A stretch of 64,000 bases of DNA from Callipepla californica brunnescens (taxonomy: Eukaryota > Chordata > Aves > Galliformes > Odontophoridae): the NCBI GenBank assembly GCA_023055505.1, contig JALIRH010000001.1, positions 92,038,530 through 92,102,529 on the forward strand. Reading direction: 5' to 3'. A program made the translations under genes and the position numbers. The notes below the pieces were generated by a model. That model searched no databases, had not been told where the DNA came from, and saw only the letters and a list, made by a program, of their open reading frames with translations. Positions 20,831-35,029 of the stretch are shown here, piece after piece; positions within the stretch are counted from its first letter, which is position 1, and each line of letters starts with the position of its first letter.

Positions 20831-23384
20831 AACTGATTAACTAAATTATTTTTCTGAGTTTGATGTTTTCCACCTTCCTGTCAAAAACATGTTTTCAGGT
20901 ACACTTTCCAAGATATCTAGTAAGTTTGACTAGAGTGACACAAGCTCGACCTGAAAGTAAGAAAATAGTATGAAATGGACTAAGAGGAAAGGAATTTTGG
21001 TGCTGGAATTGTAACATTGCAGACAAGAGGGAAAGATACTATTGCAGACAAGTCAGGAGAAACAGTTCTGGCTTCTGGGATGAGTCAACAAGATCTTCCA
21101 CCCTGCCTAGGGATACCTGTCAGATAAGATTTGCACAGTCCTCTATACTGAGTGCTTTTCCTGGGAAACTCAGAAACCTCTAGAGAGTTATTGGATGGTT
21201 TAACGGGACTGTGGTTGGCTGTATAATTCATGTTCTTAGTTAACTTCACGTTCTTTGCAGTGTACTTATCACCAGCAGAGCATAAGAATCTGCAGTCTGT
21301 TGCTTTAATAAACTGCACTGTTCACAAATCTAGCCATGAGAGTTCTTATTGAGTACAGCCAAAGAGTGGTTGTAGGAGCCTGTTCAAGTGTGATTAAATA
21401 AATAGGGCAGCACACTAGTTGTGAATCCATAATCATGATAGTTCACATATTGAACATGAATAGATTTATAGAACTGAATTGGTCAGCCCCTCTGACATGA
21501 GAACAAACTGGAATGCGAGGAGTTTATATTCTAGCAATCTTCTTTGCCCTTTTCACGTGTTGAAAGACTGAATATCTGAATATCTTTTGTCTGAATATGA
21601 AACATGCTCTAACAAGTTATACTCTGGAATAACAAGAAAAAAAGAAACTTTCAGTTTTGAGATTTAAGCGTGTGGAAAGCAGGATGTTGGTTGTTTTCAT
21701 AAGCCTTTTATATTGTGTTTCATTACTTTGCATTTATTTAGTAATTTGAATCAGGATTCCAGTGAAATTCTGAATTGCTCCTGAGGTGTAATGTTTGGAG
21801 AGACACATAACAAAACAGTAGTAATTTGAGATATAGAATAATAAGAGATTATTCCTAGAGAAAGGAGAGTCCTTCATGTTCTTACTGCTGAACAGAATAC
21901 CTGTTAAGTTGGAACTTCTCTGCTACTGAGAATCGATTTTCTTGGGAGAAATTTGGTATACACACACAGTCTTAATAAGGCACTACTGTCATACAACAGG
22001 AAAGAAAGCTATTAGAAATGGGATCAAATCAGGATCTAATATCTTCACAATGAGTCTGGAATGATAAAGAGCAAAGGAGAGATAGAGGCATATTTTGACA
22101 AAGAGTGTGCATCACCTCCATGAAAAGCTACAGCTCATGTCATTATTTATTAAATGGAAGTGACTTTTCTGACTTTTGGAACATGATGCATCCCTAAGCA
22201 TTTGGTTATTGCTAAGCATAGTGCAGGATAGTGAGTGGCTTTCTTCTTAGCAATCTCAAGAAACAGTACACATGACTTACCTACACATTTATAGCTCTTT
22301 TCATTGTCTTTTTTCTTATTTCTTAGCTGAACAGATCCTATCCTTTGCCAAAGGCAGTTGGTTATAATTCATTGTTACTCTATGCTAGTGTTTTAAATAC
22401 AAACACTTGATGTACAAGAAAATGAAAACCAAGGTTTCTTTCTAGTAAGAGGAGAAATTGTGTGAGGAATCTATCTAGAGGAATTGTGCTACAAATAGTG
22501 GAAGAGGAAAATGAAAGAGGAAAATGTAATTTATGAAAAAAGGATAAGAGTAATGAAAAGAATACATTAAAAGTCTGCTGTTACTGAGCTGGAAAGGAAG
22601 CAATTTTTTAGTTAACAGATACAAACTGAGATATATAACAAACAGGTCTAGTGGTCAGTAATGCCCCACATAAGGTCTATCTATAGTTAAGTGCTATGCT
22701 ATGTAAAGGTGGCCATTCCACACTACTCAGCCTCAGGACAAGGTAACAGTTCCTTATTCTGTTTAGTTTATTAATTTCTGTGTGCTGCTAACTGGTGATC
22801 TGCTGCTCACCTAAAAGTTTTGTTGTGTACTGGCACTGGAGAAGAAAAGAAATGCTCTGTCTGCAAATCCCCATCCCACTCCTTGTTTCAAAACCGAGGC
22901 ATTTTGTAGTGTCACATTTGTGGTGTTTTTTTTTTTTTTTTTCTACTGGCACCTATTAGACATCAGTGAAGGTTCTGGCAATGTTTAGGGTAATATTTCC
23001 TGTCAAATGCCTTATGTGCCCTTCTTATGTCATTTTCTATCAAACAGAAATATTTACAGTCTTCAGTTGCAAAATTTTTATCCTGAAGTGTGACAGGCAA
23101 GATATTCAAACGGTCTGATACATCCAGTCAACTGTTCTCACAGAGGAGTCTATCTTTTCTCAAGCATTTAAGATCTTCTATTTCCACTCATTTATCAAGA
23201 ACAACCAAAAATGAATTGTTTACTCTTAAGCGCTTCAAATCAAACACTTCATAACAGGATGGATTAAAACTAGTATGCATTTTTCTACTCGGGTGTATGG
23301 CCCATACTCTTACTGAAAGTAGCAGTCTTCTATTTCCTTCTGCCTCCTTTTAGTTAGACCAAATTCAACAATTAATAATTTATT
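20831..23384. other. No gene recognised
   Basis: No exon or repeat family identified. A T run of about 18 lies near 22926-22942. Open frames are short. Confidence 0.55.
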
Positions 23385-23715
23385 TACGTGGTAAGATTTT
23401 GGTAGTGGTAAGAGGGAGGACAAACTGATGGGTTGGCCTGTTTGAGAAGTAAATGACAGCCAGTTCCACTTAGCTTGAAAAGGGACCCTCTCTGGCTAAA
23501 GTTGAGCCAATAAGAGATGATAGTTCTGCCTTGGTGACAGCATGTTTAAGGAAGGGTTAAAAATGATGCGCAGAAGCTGTGAGAGAGGAGTGGGACAAAA
23601 GGGAGAGAAATATTTCTGCAGACACCAAGGTCAGTGAAGGAGAGAAAGTAGATGCTCTAGGCACCAAAACAGAGATTATTCTGCGTTTCTGGTCAAGTTC
23701 ACATTGATTGTAAGT
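23385..23715 (+). repeat. Unnamed interspersed repeat, copy B (LTR-like)
   Basis: The sequence shows GTTGGCCTGTTTGAGAAGTA, GACAGCATGTTTAAGGAAGG, GTGAGAGAGGAGTGGGACAA, GCAGACACCAAGGTCAGTGA and AGATTATTCTGCG. The same succession (CAGCAT-TTTAAGG, AGAGAGGAG, AGGTCAG with AAGGAG) occurs in copy A at 20395-20830, in the same orientation but much diverged. It is probably an old LTR; the family is not named. Confidence 0.45.
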
Positions 23716-24221
23716 AACATACTCTTGATAGATTATAATTTTACATTTTATTTTATTGTTACATTTTGCATAGTATATTCATGCCTGCCAGTCTATACAA
23801 ATAATAGAGCCCATCATATTGTCTTCAGTTTTATTTACTGAACACAAATACAAGAAGTCCAACACAAAACACTGTAAAATGCCAATTATAAGATTCTGGA
23901 CAGCATTGCCCATGTGAAACTGCATTTAACAAGTGGTATTTCCCTTGGTTTCAGAAGTAAGGAGGGAAAAATAAAAACGTCATTCCTGAGTAACAACATG
24001 ATGAATATTATAGATATCAGTGACAGACTTAATAAACTTTCTTTCAAAAACTCAGAAATCTATGGAGAAATTCCACAGGTTTTAAGGGAATCTAAATTAA
24101 GTCTAGATAATTGTCAAGCATGTCTTTGTATGTGAACCAATGACAAAAACTGAAAGAGAACTGTATAACTCTTTATTATTCTTTTGATGTCAATTTCTCA
24201 GAAGACAGTTTATCATATTAT
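23716..24221. other. No gene recognised
   Basis: AT-rich. One 73-codon frame at 23914-24135 has no recognisable domain and does not begin with ATG. Confidence 0.5.
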
Positions 24222-24735
24222 ATAGAATCATAGAGTCAAAGAAAATCCTAAGTTGGAAGTGACCATAAGGATCATCAAGTCCAACTCCTGGCTCCACATG
24301 GGACTTCCTAAAAATTAAATCACGTCTGAAAGCAATGTCCAAATGCTTCTTGAAATTCAGCAGATTGCAGTCCTGACCACTTTCCTGAAAAGCCTGTTGT
24401 ATGGCCTGATCATGATCTCAGTGAAAAGTCTTTTCCTAGTCTAGCCCTCTATTATTGCAGCTCTATGCCTTTTTTTTTTTTGATCCTATTGTTGGTCACA
24501 GTTGCAGAATGTGATGGTTAGATCACCTTTCCGCTTTCTTGATCTGAACAAAACGAGTGACCTCAGATACTTCTCACTTACTTCCCAGCTTCTTTTACAC
24601 CCTGAAACATTGCTACTGTCCTCTGTTGGACACTAAAATTTTGATATCTTTCTTATAGTGTGGTTCTTGAAACTGCACACAGTACTCAAGATGAAACTGC
24701 AAAAGCACATAACAGTGTGGTGCAATCTCTCTCCT
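24222..24735 (-). mobile_element. CR1 LINE fragment, antisense, old
   Basis: The plus strand reads ATAGAATCATAGAGTC (decayed octamer tail), AAGTTGGAAGTGACC, ATCATCAAGTCCAACTCC, then AGCAATGTCCAAATGCTTCT and GCACACAGTACTCAAGATGA. These are the standard antisense CR1 3' blocks. Many substitutions and an inserted T run near 24470 show it is old. No open frame survives. Confidence 0.85.
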
Positions 24736-27700
24736 GCTAACTCAAAAAACTGTAAGACAGGAACAAAACAGTGATAATAAGTGATTACTGCAGGTATTGA
24801 CCACCGTCAATGTGTTTAATTCTACGATTTTACACATATTTATTTCCACGTTAAGGAATGAAGGTTCTGCCTTTTATTATTTTAGTCTGAATAAGTTGGT
24901 GGTTTTTGTTTGTTTGTTTGTTTGTTTTCATCAGACAAACACAAGCACAAATACAGCTTAATTTTATTCTATGCTCTATTCACTGACTAAATTGTTTAGA
25001 ATCAAGCTTATAACTATTCATACTGTGGATCAGCTTCCAGTTTTTTTTTGTTGCCATTTCATCAAGATAACAACTAATCACAGTGATAGCAAAGATTTCC
25101 AGAGAGATCATCTAGTTCTTCTTTAAAAAACAAAAATATTGTACTCTCTTTCACTGATTAAAGTCTAGATTTTACAAATCTTGTATCATGATATGAGCAG
25201 ATTCAAAACATTTCCATAGCTAAATCTGAATATTTGTTCTGGCTATTTTCTTGAAAGATTTTTCACTACCACTGCTTAACCTGATTATATTTCAGATGTG
25301 ACATAGGGTAACCATTAGTTCACAATAAGAAAGTAGATTCATTTTCCAATCTCATTAAAGATAAAAATTATTGATAACAGTCCTGGTAATCAGCTGATCT
25401 ACAAGAAATTACTAATATATATATTACTAATACATATGGAATCGATGTTCATTAGTAATCACATGCTGTTGGAGACTAGAAGAATCTGCTGCCCATTTAT
25501 CACGTATATATACTTCATATACCAGAACTGATATATGAACTATTTCCACTTATTTAGCAAGGTATAAAAATTATTAGTTTAAATGCCTCCTTGGTTAGGA
25601 CTAGAGATGATAATCCTACAACATTTCTGTGAGTTTGAAGTACAAATCTTATTTTGTCTTTCAAGACATCCTCATGTCTGTAAAATGTCATCACTGAAGA
25701 AAAATCCATCTGGAAATACAATACCCAGTGGAATGTGAAGAAGTACTGGAAATAAAATATATTTAAGTCTGTAAAACATGAAGAAAAATTGATTCATTGT
25801 TATTTCCATTAACTCCCTAGATGGAAAAAAACGTCAAAGATCTCTGTAAAGCTCCACTTAGGTTTTGTATATAAATTTTTGATGTCAGAATCAAGATCCC
25901 ACTGTAATGTCTTTCCTACAGAAAAAAAAAATAGATTTAAATGATTTCTTTTTCATGTACTATAAAATCAAATTTAGTTAGTGTAACATACTGAAAATGC
26001 TGCTAGAAATAACTTTCTGTAGTGGCTAGGTAGATGATTATAGTGTACGTTTTCACCCTTAAAATCTTTGAAGTTCAAATTGTTGAGAAATCTCATACTC
26101 ATTAATAAATCTAAAGATAGAAGAAAATCCATTCTGTTCTATAATATCTTTGTGCATGCCAATATTGGCAATTAAACTGTGAATGATACTCAGGTGAAAT
26201 ACTGAGTATTACTGATGTGATAATCAATACTAATACCACAAGAAGATTTATAAGCAGTGAGAAGGGAAGGAGAAATCATTTCACTGAAATATTTTTTCTT
26301 TTTGGTTTGCAGATCTTAACCTCAGGACACAAACTGGGAATAGTAACTTTAAGTAGATCAAGGAAGGCTTTATCAAAGAGATAATAGACCCTGAATTTTT
26401 GCTCCAAGATAAACTTCATGCTGTTTCAGAGAAGAAATATAAATTTTCTGAGGTACAAAAATCCATCACTTGGTACCTGATAAAATCAGTGAAGACTATA
26501 CTCAGAATGATGAAAGAGAGATGGGAGGATGGTAAATAAATACACTGTCAATTTGAAATCCTACCTAGGGTCTAGAAAGATAAGTTATTGCTACTTCTAT
26601 TTTTTTTTTTAATAAATATAAGATTTAATATTTTAACATTAAGGATAATAAAAGATATATATATTTGATCAATATAACTAGAATTAAAAGAGATAATATA
26701 TGAAAAGATGGTTCTGAGAGACACTATTAACCAAGTATCTGAGACCTCCCACACTTTATCTGAAGAGCTGGAGATTATTCGGAATAACTCATTTACACAG
26801 CTCCCAACTCCCAGTGTAAGGCTCAAAAAAAGCACTGTCCCTGCATTTAAAAAAAAAATTCATTTCTAAAAACACAACTAATTGCACATTTGAGAAACAG
26901 AACTTTCAACAGAAAAGATCAACAGAATAGCAAGCAGTACTATGGCAAACTACAGTTCTCTTCGCCTGCTGACCTTGAGAAAAGACTCTGCTCTTGATGT
27001 GACAAAATAACAGAAGTGCATAGTGCTTTTGTGCACACACTGCAGGTGAATGTGATTCTTTCCAAATCGAGTGATTTTTCTTCTCTAAATTTATGACCGT
27101 AAAAGACATCAGTAAGTTCTTCAAGTACTGTTTCCTGAAACAGAACTACTGAATGAAATATACAATATTAAACACAATACAATCCTTTATCTATTTCAGG
27201 AGTTATCAGAGTGTTAGAAATAAAATAAAAACTGTTATGACCCCAACTAGAAAGAATCACAAAGAAATTCAAATTGAAAATTTACATTAATATATTTAGC
27301 AACAAAATTCCTAATAAAAGTAGTGGTGTTATTGTAACTAGAAAAGTCATAATTGTCATAATAGTTCATAATGAAATAGATATTTTTAAAAATCCAATTT
27401 ATTGACAATTTTCTCAGTATTCATTTTGTCTAGCTAGTAACTAAATAATTACTGCCACAATTAAGTCTTGAGACAGAGAGCTATATTTTCTACCACTATT
27501 ATTTTTAGATTATGGTAAATTCTTCTCCGGGTACACTTTGGAAGATATGATAAGTTATAAATTAATGAAAAATCAATACACTGTTTTTTATCATACAGCA
27601 CCTGTATATGCTATATAGTTTGCTAAGTTATGTGCTAGCAGTTGTGTTGGATTTAGAATAAAGTGAATCCTTTTGCTTGTTTTTCAGAAATGGTTTCCAG

Positions 27701-29706
27701 AACGCTTCAAATTCATCTAATATATTCCTTAAATCTATATTATCTCCAGATATGCACAGTGAGTATTTCTGTCAAATCTGCAATTCATTCCTTCTTACTT
27801 AAATCTGTTATTTCCATAAGTGCCTGAACAATAGATATAGATTTTTTTGCTCTAGTGGAATAACTCTTTCAGCACCTCAGGAATGTGTTTGGAATTTGAA
27901 TGTGTTAATGTAAACTTATTAACAGTGTGGGTCTATAATTGAGTATTATACTTTACATAAGGTAAAGAAAATTTTCTAGGTGAATTTGTCTGAAAGTTTT
28001 TGTCCCCTTTGAAATTAATAGTGATTGATACTCCTGAAACACAAATGTGTAGGAGTCTTGGCTCTATGTTTCTTAAAATGTTATCATATGAGTTTAATCA
28101 TGTTAAATTTTACATCAGCAAAACTCGGCCAAAAAAAAAAAAAAAAAAAAAAAAAAGCAAAACTTTCAATTGAATGGTCTATGTGAGTATGTAGTATATT
28201 AAGAAGTGGGGACCTTGTAGAAAAGAAATTTTTTTCTTTAGTATCTAAAATTCTACTGAGTTAAATGCGTAGACCTTATAGCGAATTTAAATTTAAGTTT
28301 TTTATATGTGGTCAAATATTAGAACTTCAGAGCTTCAAGAAATTCTTTTTAACATCTCTCTGAAAACTTGTGACCTTTGTTCTATTTAATGCTGCTTTCT
28401 AGAAGTTAAAAAGCTAACAGTTCTTTCTGAATATGTCCTATTTCCTTTCTCATGTTTTTGATGGGAATCTCACATTCTGTCCAAAACCAAGCACCTCATT
28501 CCAGACCCCAGGGCCACCAGTCCTGTCCCAAAGGAGTAGAGCCAATCTTCAGCTCCACACAGACCTACACTGACCAGTGAAGAGTCCATAAGGATATTCA
28601 AATAAGAAAAATATTAATATGATGAAAATATATCTCAGAGAATGATAAAAATGTCTGATTATACTCATTGCACTTACTGCATTTTCTCTGAGTATATACT
28701 CAGAGAAATAAGTGCATAGTGACTTCTGTTTAAATGAGCTGGTTGCCACATCATAACTTACTGGATAGGCTGGGCTCAGTTACTAAACATTGCTATCTGG
28801 TATGGTATAAAGGTACATGGGCTGTTTGCAGGTATGGTGTTTCTAAGTCCTGAGCATGTCAGAGACATTGAGGACAGAGAGAATTACAGCTGAACTAGTC
28901 TCTAGAACACCATTTGGAAAAGGTGCATAGGATGAACTTTCTCCAGAGTGTGCCTTGCCTGGAGACAAGAGAGTCATTGGATCACCTCAGCAGAGAGCAT
29001 GGAAATGATTTCATTTTTACACATTATAAATCTGGCCAGCATTTCAGTTTTTGAATGTCTGTTTAGCTGAAGAGATAGACCAGTGGTTTACCTAAGACTG
29101 AAGTTCTCAGCCTACGCTGTCAAAACCTATGGAGAATGTGGGAAGAGCACATTAACAGCATGCCTTCTTTCAGTCACAAATAATCTTGACACACTTGCAG
29201 AACTTAGCTTCTTCGAAAATGTGCAACATAATTTAGTCTACAAAGCTGATGTATGAAATTTAGCTAAACTGACACATGGATCATTTCTGCAAATTATGCG
29301 TTTAACTTCAAAAAGTACATGAGGTAAACAGAATTCTTTGCTATGCACGTCTGAATCTCTGATTTGCTGTTGTTTTTAAATAGAGAGGACTGCCTGGAAT
29401 CTGAATACTCAAACAAGCCTCTGGGGCTGCCACTCTGAATGGACCAATACTGGCAAAATTTGCAAGGAAAGGTTATGAAATAGCCACCTGCTTCTAAGTC
29501 TAACATCAGCATTGTCTAATTGCAAAGCAATTAAATTCATGTAGATTTTAGAAGCGATGGAAACTAATCACTAGAAAATTTTGATAGGGACACAAACAGG
29601 CACAATTCTGTCAGCATATGGATGACATTTTAAAAAATGTTGATGCACAGCATTGTGAAAATAGATACACACAAGTAGTTAGAATCAGAACAGTTGATGT
29701 ATTATT
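24736..29706. other. Long AT-rich stretch without recognised genes
   Basis: Nearly 5 kb with no repeat family or exon that I can identify. Simple repeats include (TTTG)n at 24904-24927 and a 26-base A run at 28131-28156. Open frames of up to 87 codons (26572-26835, minus) are lysine, isoleucine and serine rich, as expected by chance. Confidence 0.55.
28131..28156. repeat. Poly(A) tract, 26 bases
   Basis: A pure run of A preceded by CTCGGCC. No processed pseudogene or retroelement body was recognised upstream, so it is treated as a simple repeat. Confidence 0.9.
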
Positions 29707-29785
29707 CATAGAATCACATAGTGGTTTAAGTTGGAAGATACCTCTAAATGTCATCTGGTTCAACCTCTCTTGTCAAACAGGGAAT
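29707..29785 (-). mobile_element. Short CR1 3' end, antisense
   Basis: CATAGAATCACATAGTGGTT, AAGTTGGAAGATACCTCT and GTCATCTGGTTCAACCTCTC are the first blocks of an antisense CR1. The copy is truncated to under 80 bases. Confidence 0.75.
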
Positions 29786-29936
29786 CATAATGATTCTTTT
29801 TCTTTTTTTCCTAAATTGTAACATACGAAATAGCAAAATTAATCTCCATATTGAGCTTAGTTACGCACGTTTGACTTAGAACATTTAGCTTTTCTATGGG
29901 AACTAATTTCCATAAAAATTTAGTTTAGGTGTTGAC

Positions 29937-29961
29937 TTTTTTTTTTTTTTTTTTTTTTTTT
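29937..29961. repeat. Poly(T) tract, 25 bases
   Basis: A pure T run. No retroelement was recognised next to it, apart from the CR1 scrap about 150 bp upstream, and CR1 does not end in poly(A). Confidence 0.9.
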
Positions 29962-30274
29962 GAACGATAAGGATACGTTTTCCAATAATATTAAAATCTT
30001 ATTTTTCTTTTTAGAAAAGATATTCATGTGAATTCCATCAGATATTCAGCACAGATCATCTACTCTTACAAACAAAAACTGCAGAAGTGTTTGAATATGC
30101 TGAGAGTACTTATAAGTAGCTTATTTTGTCAAGGAAGTGGCAATTAACATTATCATTCTAGCACCTACTGTAGCTTATGGCTGAAAACACTCTGATAAAT
30201 GACTTAGAATAGTAAATTTTATTTAATTGTTTTCTATCTTGAAAATAATTGAGTCCCTGAGAGAACTGGTATTT

Positions 30275-30634
30275 GGTCAGGAGAATAAGAATCACAGGAA
30301 ACATCTGATTGCTCTCTACAAGTAGCTGAAGGGAGGTTGTGGCAAGGTGAGGGTTAGCCCTCTTCTTCCATGTAACTTAGTGATTCGAGGGAGCGGCCTC
30401 AAGTTGTGCCATGGGAGATTCAGGTTGGGTATTAGGAAAAACTTCATCTCTGAAAGAGTGGTGAGGCACTGGAATGGGCTTCCCAGGGAGGTGGCTGAGT
30501 GACAATCCCTGGTGTTCAAGAAACACAGATGTGGCACCGAGGGGCATGATTTAGTGGACAGTATTAGTGGCAGGTAGATGGTTGGACTATATGATCATAG
30601 AGATATTTTCCGAACCGTATGATTCAATGATTTT
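30275..30634 (+). mobile_element. CR1 LINE 3' end, forward
   Basis: The blocks GATTGCTCTCTACAAGTAGC, GAGGGAGCGGCCTCAAGTTG, GTGGTGAGGCACTGGAATGG, TCCCAGGGAGGTGGCTGAGT and GGTTGGACTATATGATCATA occur in CR1 3' end order, ending TATGATTCAATGATT. It is 5'-truncated. The left boundary is approximate because similarity fades gradually. Confidence 0.88.
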
Positions 30635-33600
30635 ACTATTACTGTGATTTCAGTAAAAATGAATTATCACAGACTCCTGACACTGGAACTGTAATCATGA
30701 CAGTAGATACTGCTTGTAAGGTAATAATAAAAGAAACAAGCAAACAAACAAACAAAACAAGGCAAATACATATAAGTTGATTGTCTATTTTGCAAAATTT
30801 AAAATGTCAAAATGTCCTTATCTTAATGTTCCTCTGGTATGTCCTCACTTCTGTCCCCTTACTCCAAATCACGTAATGCGACATTTTTTGATTTTCACAG
30901 TGTTTGAATGAAAAAGGAAGAAGTGTTTTCCTTCAGAAAATGAAGAAAGACAAGAAATATAGTGCAAATTATTTCTAATGAAATTTAATCCTAATGTATG
31001 AGATCTTCATATTCCCTTCATGATTTGTAATCTCTCATTGAGATTTCATAGGCGCAGTAGTAGAGATCAGGCTTTCATAGATGTTTGAAGAAACTCAGGA
31101 ATTATGGCTTACCAATGAGTCAAATTTCATTATCTACTATCTACTGTGATAATTGCTTCTGGCTGGAGGAAAATGTTTTCCTTTAAATGCTTTTTTTCTA
31201 TCTTATTTTTTCTTTTTTTCTTAAACATAAAAGATTCAGAATGAGAATTTAACAGTCAGGTCAAACGTCCCTTTAGTTCTTGAAGGATAATTACAATGAA
31301 AAGACATTCATTGTTCATTTTGTGTCATTTATGACCGCATAGATTTCAACATCATCAGTCTTCATTATTATCGCTCTCTCTTTCTCTCTCTCTCTCTCCT
31401 TTTCACTTTCACAATGAAAATTCCACATTCTTAGTACCAAGATCCTCCAAAGACTTTGATCATCCCTCAGTTCCTCTTCAAATGTTTTCCCATTTTATTA
31501 CATGCTTCTTGAAATGGAAGGATACTATCTCCATGAAGTATTAAAAATACAAGAGTTCAAGAAGCATGATTTTTAAGTGGTACTTCTGTTTTTCTGTTGT
31601 TGTTTTTTTTTTTTTTAGTCATCATCTTTCCTAATAGATCCTAAGATTCAGCTGAATTTTTGTTTACCAGAGTACAATAGTCTGGTCTTTTCACAGAACC
31701 ATGCCTTGGGATCTTGTCCCTCAACGACAGTAGTCAGCTTTGAGCCCAACAGTTTGTACTGATCTTGTTGTGTTCAGCTGTCATCACTTAAGATTTATCT
31801 ACACTGAATTTCAAAGCTAATACGTGAATTCACACAGGCTGTTATAGGAAATTATTGTTAAATAAAGAAACAAAAGTTCTGATCTGCAATAAAATTCTCA
31901 GTTGTATCCTCTTCTCATAAAGGCAAAAAAAGACACTAGACATTTATCTCTGTAGTTGCATTACCCCCCCCCCCCCCAAAAAAAATAAGCAACAAAAAAG
32001 AGGGGAAAAAAAAAAAGAACCAAAAAAGCCCCAACAATGGTAACATTTACTGCAAAATCAGAACAGTCTGAACCATAAGAGAGCGGCAAACACACACCAA
32101 GGAATTGATTAATATCTCTTTAATTAATCAATTAATTATAGAGAAAAAATAAAATGTTTTCTCAAAATTGAATCATAATCAAGTGTGAGATGACTTCCTG
32201 TTTTTTTTCAGCACCAGGTCACAAGGGATTCTAATCTTAGAAATGCATGAATGGTTTTCAATGTCAGCTAAGGTTTTGTTTTTTTTTTCCCTCTTCCAGT
32301 ATTGCCTAATTAAATCTGGGTGACATGACAAAACAATTTCCCAGAGGGTTATGTGATGTCTCTTCTTTATCAACATAATTTCATCCTACAAGGCAGCTCA
32401 TCTTCAGAGAGAATACAAGGCAGTGATAGTTAGTGACCTCAAATCTACCCATCCATGCTAGAGAATAGAGAAAAAAAAAGAATTAAAATTCTTAGCTGGT
32501 ATAAATCTAGAAATCTATACAGAATTATCTGTATTGATGTTAATGGACCATAACAACTTCTACCAGCTAAAAGCTAAGTCATGTTCTTTTCCAAGATCTT
32601 TCTTAACTTGATCTTCAGATAATTAGTGTGAAATGCTATTTTAAACTCAAGTATTTATACAAACAGCAGTCCTAATTATCTGTATTATCTAATTATTCTT
32701 AAAACTTGCATGGGAGGGAATTTTAGTTAAGAAGTGTTGCTCATTTGAGCTTTTTAAGAACTTACTTACAATAGGGTTTTCTCCCCCAGGCTTTTAAAAC
32801 TTCTGGTACCCTAGGCTGTCTTTGATTTCAGTCATCCTGACGTCAATCAGGAAAAATTCCGTTAAGACACTGAAGCTACAGGACCAGTGTAAAATTTTTC
32901 AAAATGCAGTTTAGTAGTCTAACAGTAGAAAACTGTTTTAAGAATGACGTTTAATATATATCAGCGACAAGATTAATGAAAAGAAGTGGTGAAATAAATT
33001 ATTTCAAAATATAAGTCCTTATTTTTCAGTAGCGTCTATGTAAATCATGAGATGTGATGTCTAGAAAGTCCGACTGCAGAGATGTACAGTCCCTTCTAAT
33101 GACCCGTATGCAATGATTCCATTAAGTGAGTAAGGAAAGGAAAGAAAAAAAAAAAAAAAAAAAAGGAAGAATGTAGTGCTGTTCCAAAAACTGCTTTTAC
33201 TCTGAGTAAGAATAGGAAAATGTACCAGAAACCATGACAGTATATTGAAGTGTGTGATACATGTACTGTAATTTTCAATCAATTTTTCTGTGATAGTGTG
33301 GTGATGCACTCGTTGGTAATTTCCTGTGTCTAGATGGAAGCTTGACTTGTTTAAATGTTTTTAGAAATAACTCTTGGAATACTGACCTAACCAGCTTGGC
33401 TGGCAGTCAGTGTTTGGCTGAACAGTTATTTGTGCTTGTCTTCAAAAGGAATTATTCCTTCTGTGGAATAATGTAGAGAGAAATGGACAAACTGTTGATC
33501 AGTTCAGAGCAAAGCCAATGTTAAATCTTAAAAACATTCCTACTGGATAGATCCACAAGGGAACTTGCGTGAGATTTAAGTAAATGATTATCTGATTTTC

Positions 33601-34474
33601 CAGTAAAAAATTACTATCCCTTCCATCCCAATACCCACTAATTGCTGACTGACTGAAAATGTTTATTGTTTCCATTACTTTTAATTTCAGAATCTCAGTG
33701 TGCCAGAAACATTCTATTTCCAGTAGTGCAGAATAACTCAGCTTCCACTGTAACATTTACAGCCTACTCCTTTGCATATCTTGTCTGACAAATCAGATCT
33801 GTCCCATATACTCAGATGCTATTAAAAGAGGCTTTATATGATAAAAAGCTAATGGAAATAAGCAAGTGGAAACTCCAGTAAACGGATCAACAACAGAAGC
33901 ATCCAACACCGTCTTTTTCCTATTCAGATTTCTGCTTTGTTCTAGGCCAGTGGTCTGTTTGGTACAAAAAGTGGAACAGCTGAAGTAATATTTCTACCTA
34001 CAATTACACTCTGAAGTTCAGTTTTCTGTTTGGACTGTTTGACTGAACCTAAATTATCCACTAGAGTACTCTATTTGTTATGTTATATTCTGTGATTAAT
34101 CTATCATGATTCATCTTGACAAGGTTATTTTACTTTTCATGAAGCATTTTCTTAGAACAATCAGAGTTTGATTTCCAGATTCAAGTCCTGGCTGTAATGG
34201 TAGTTTACATATTTAATAATACATCAGTATATATGTATGTGTGCATAAATGAAAAGGCAATATTTGCAGGATTATGAAATGGAATTGCTAGTAGCAGATG
34301 CACAAGCAAAAATGTGTGGGAGAGGACAAACAATGTGACATAAATAGGGCAAAAACTATTTCCTACTTTCTCCGTGGACATAGAAGTTCACTTTGCAGTG
34401 AAGGGAGGGTTCGAGTTTTATCTTACAAAGTAAGGTAAGTGGTAATAAAAGCCAGAAGAGCTCTGTGTATGTTT
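30635..34474. other. No gene recognised; several simple repeats
   Basis: The tracts are (TC)n at 31371-31398, 14 C followed by A at 31964-31985, and 20 A at 33145-33164. A segment near 31640-31850 has faint antisense CR1 flavour, too weak to call. Open frames are short and low complexity; the one at 33061-33309 contains a phenylalanine run encoded by the A tract. Confidence 0.55.
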
Positions 34475-34660
34475 GACTTGGCTGGGATGAGGCTAACTTT
34501 CTCAGCAGAAAATTTTATGTTGGTGTATTCAGATTTCTGACCAAAGCAGTGTTACAACACATCAGTATTTTGGCTGTCACTGAACAGGTAGAATTCCTAC
34601 CTATTGAACAGTGAGCATGTGGCTGTCTAGTTGCTTAGCTGCTGTCTGGAGTCAAAACAT
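34475..34660 (+). repeat. LTR-like fragment
   Basis: TTGACTTGGCTGGGATGAGG, CTAACTTTCTCAGCAG, AAAGCAGTGTTACAACACA and GTCACTGAACAG resemble the start of a widespread avian ERV LTR, with a strongly diverged copy here. No ends or target duplications are visible. Confidence 0.38.
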
Positions 34661-35029
34661 CGCACAGTGGAAAAAATTCTAGGGCATAAATACAACTGTG
34701 GAATTATCCAAAGCAGAATACTTTCAAATAATTCAAATAATATGTACAAGAATTATTAGATTTTATCTTGCTGATCAGCTGTTTGATCACTTTTTTTTTT
34801 CATCACTTTTTTCACATTCTCATCTTACTTTAAGACAGCATCTTTGACTACTTTCCATTCGTCCTCCTCAACATAATTTTCTCTTTTTTTTTCTTTTTTC
34901 TTTTTTTTTCTTTTTAATATCTCAACTGTTTATCCCCTCTAATCATCAGGACACTGTTAAACCATGGATGTACAGGTGTACCATAGGTCTCCATCAAGTT
35001 GTAGGGCTGTAGCAACATGCTCTGACTGA

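Noticed and set aside
28131..28156. Poly(A) tract as the tail of a processed pseudogene
   Set aside because: No recognisable mRNA-derived sequence and no polyadenylation signal context upstream; treated as a simple repeat.
31640..31850. Very old antisense CR1
   Set aside because: A few words (CCTAAGATTCAGCTGAATTTT and similar) hint at CR1, but the order is too degraded to support a call.
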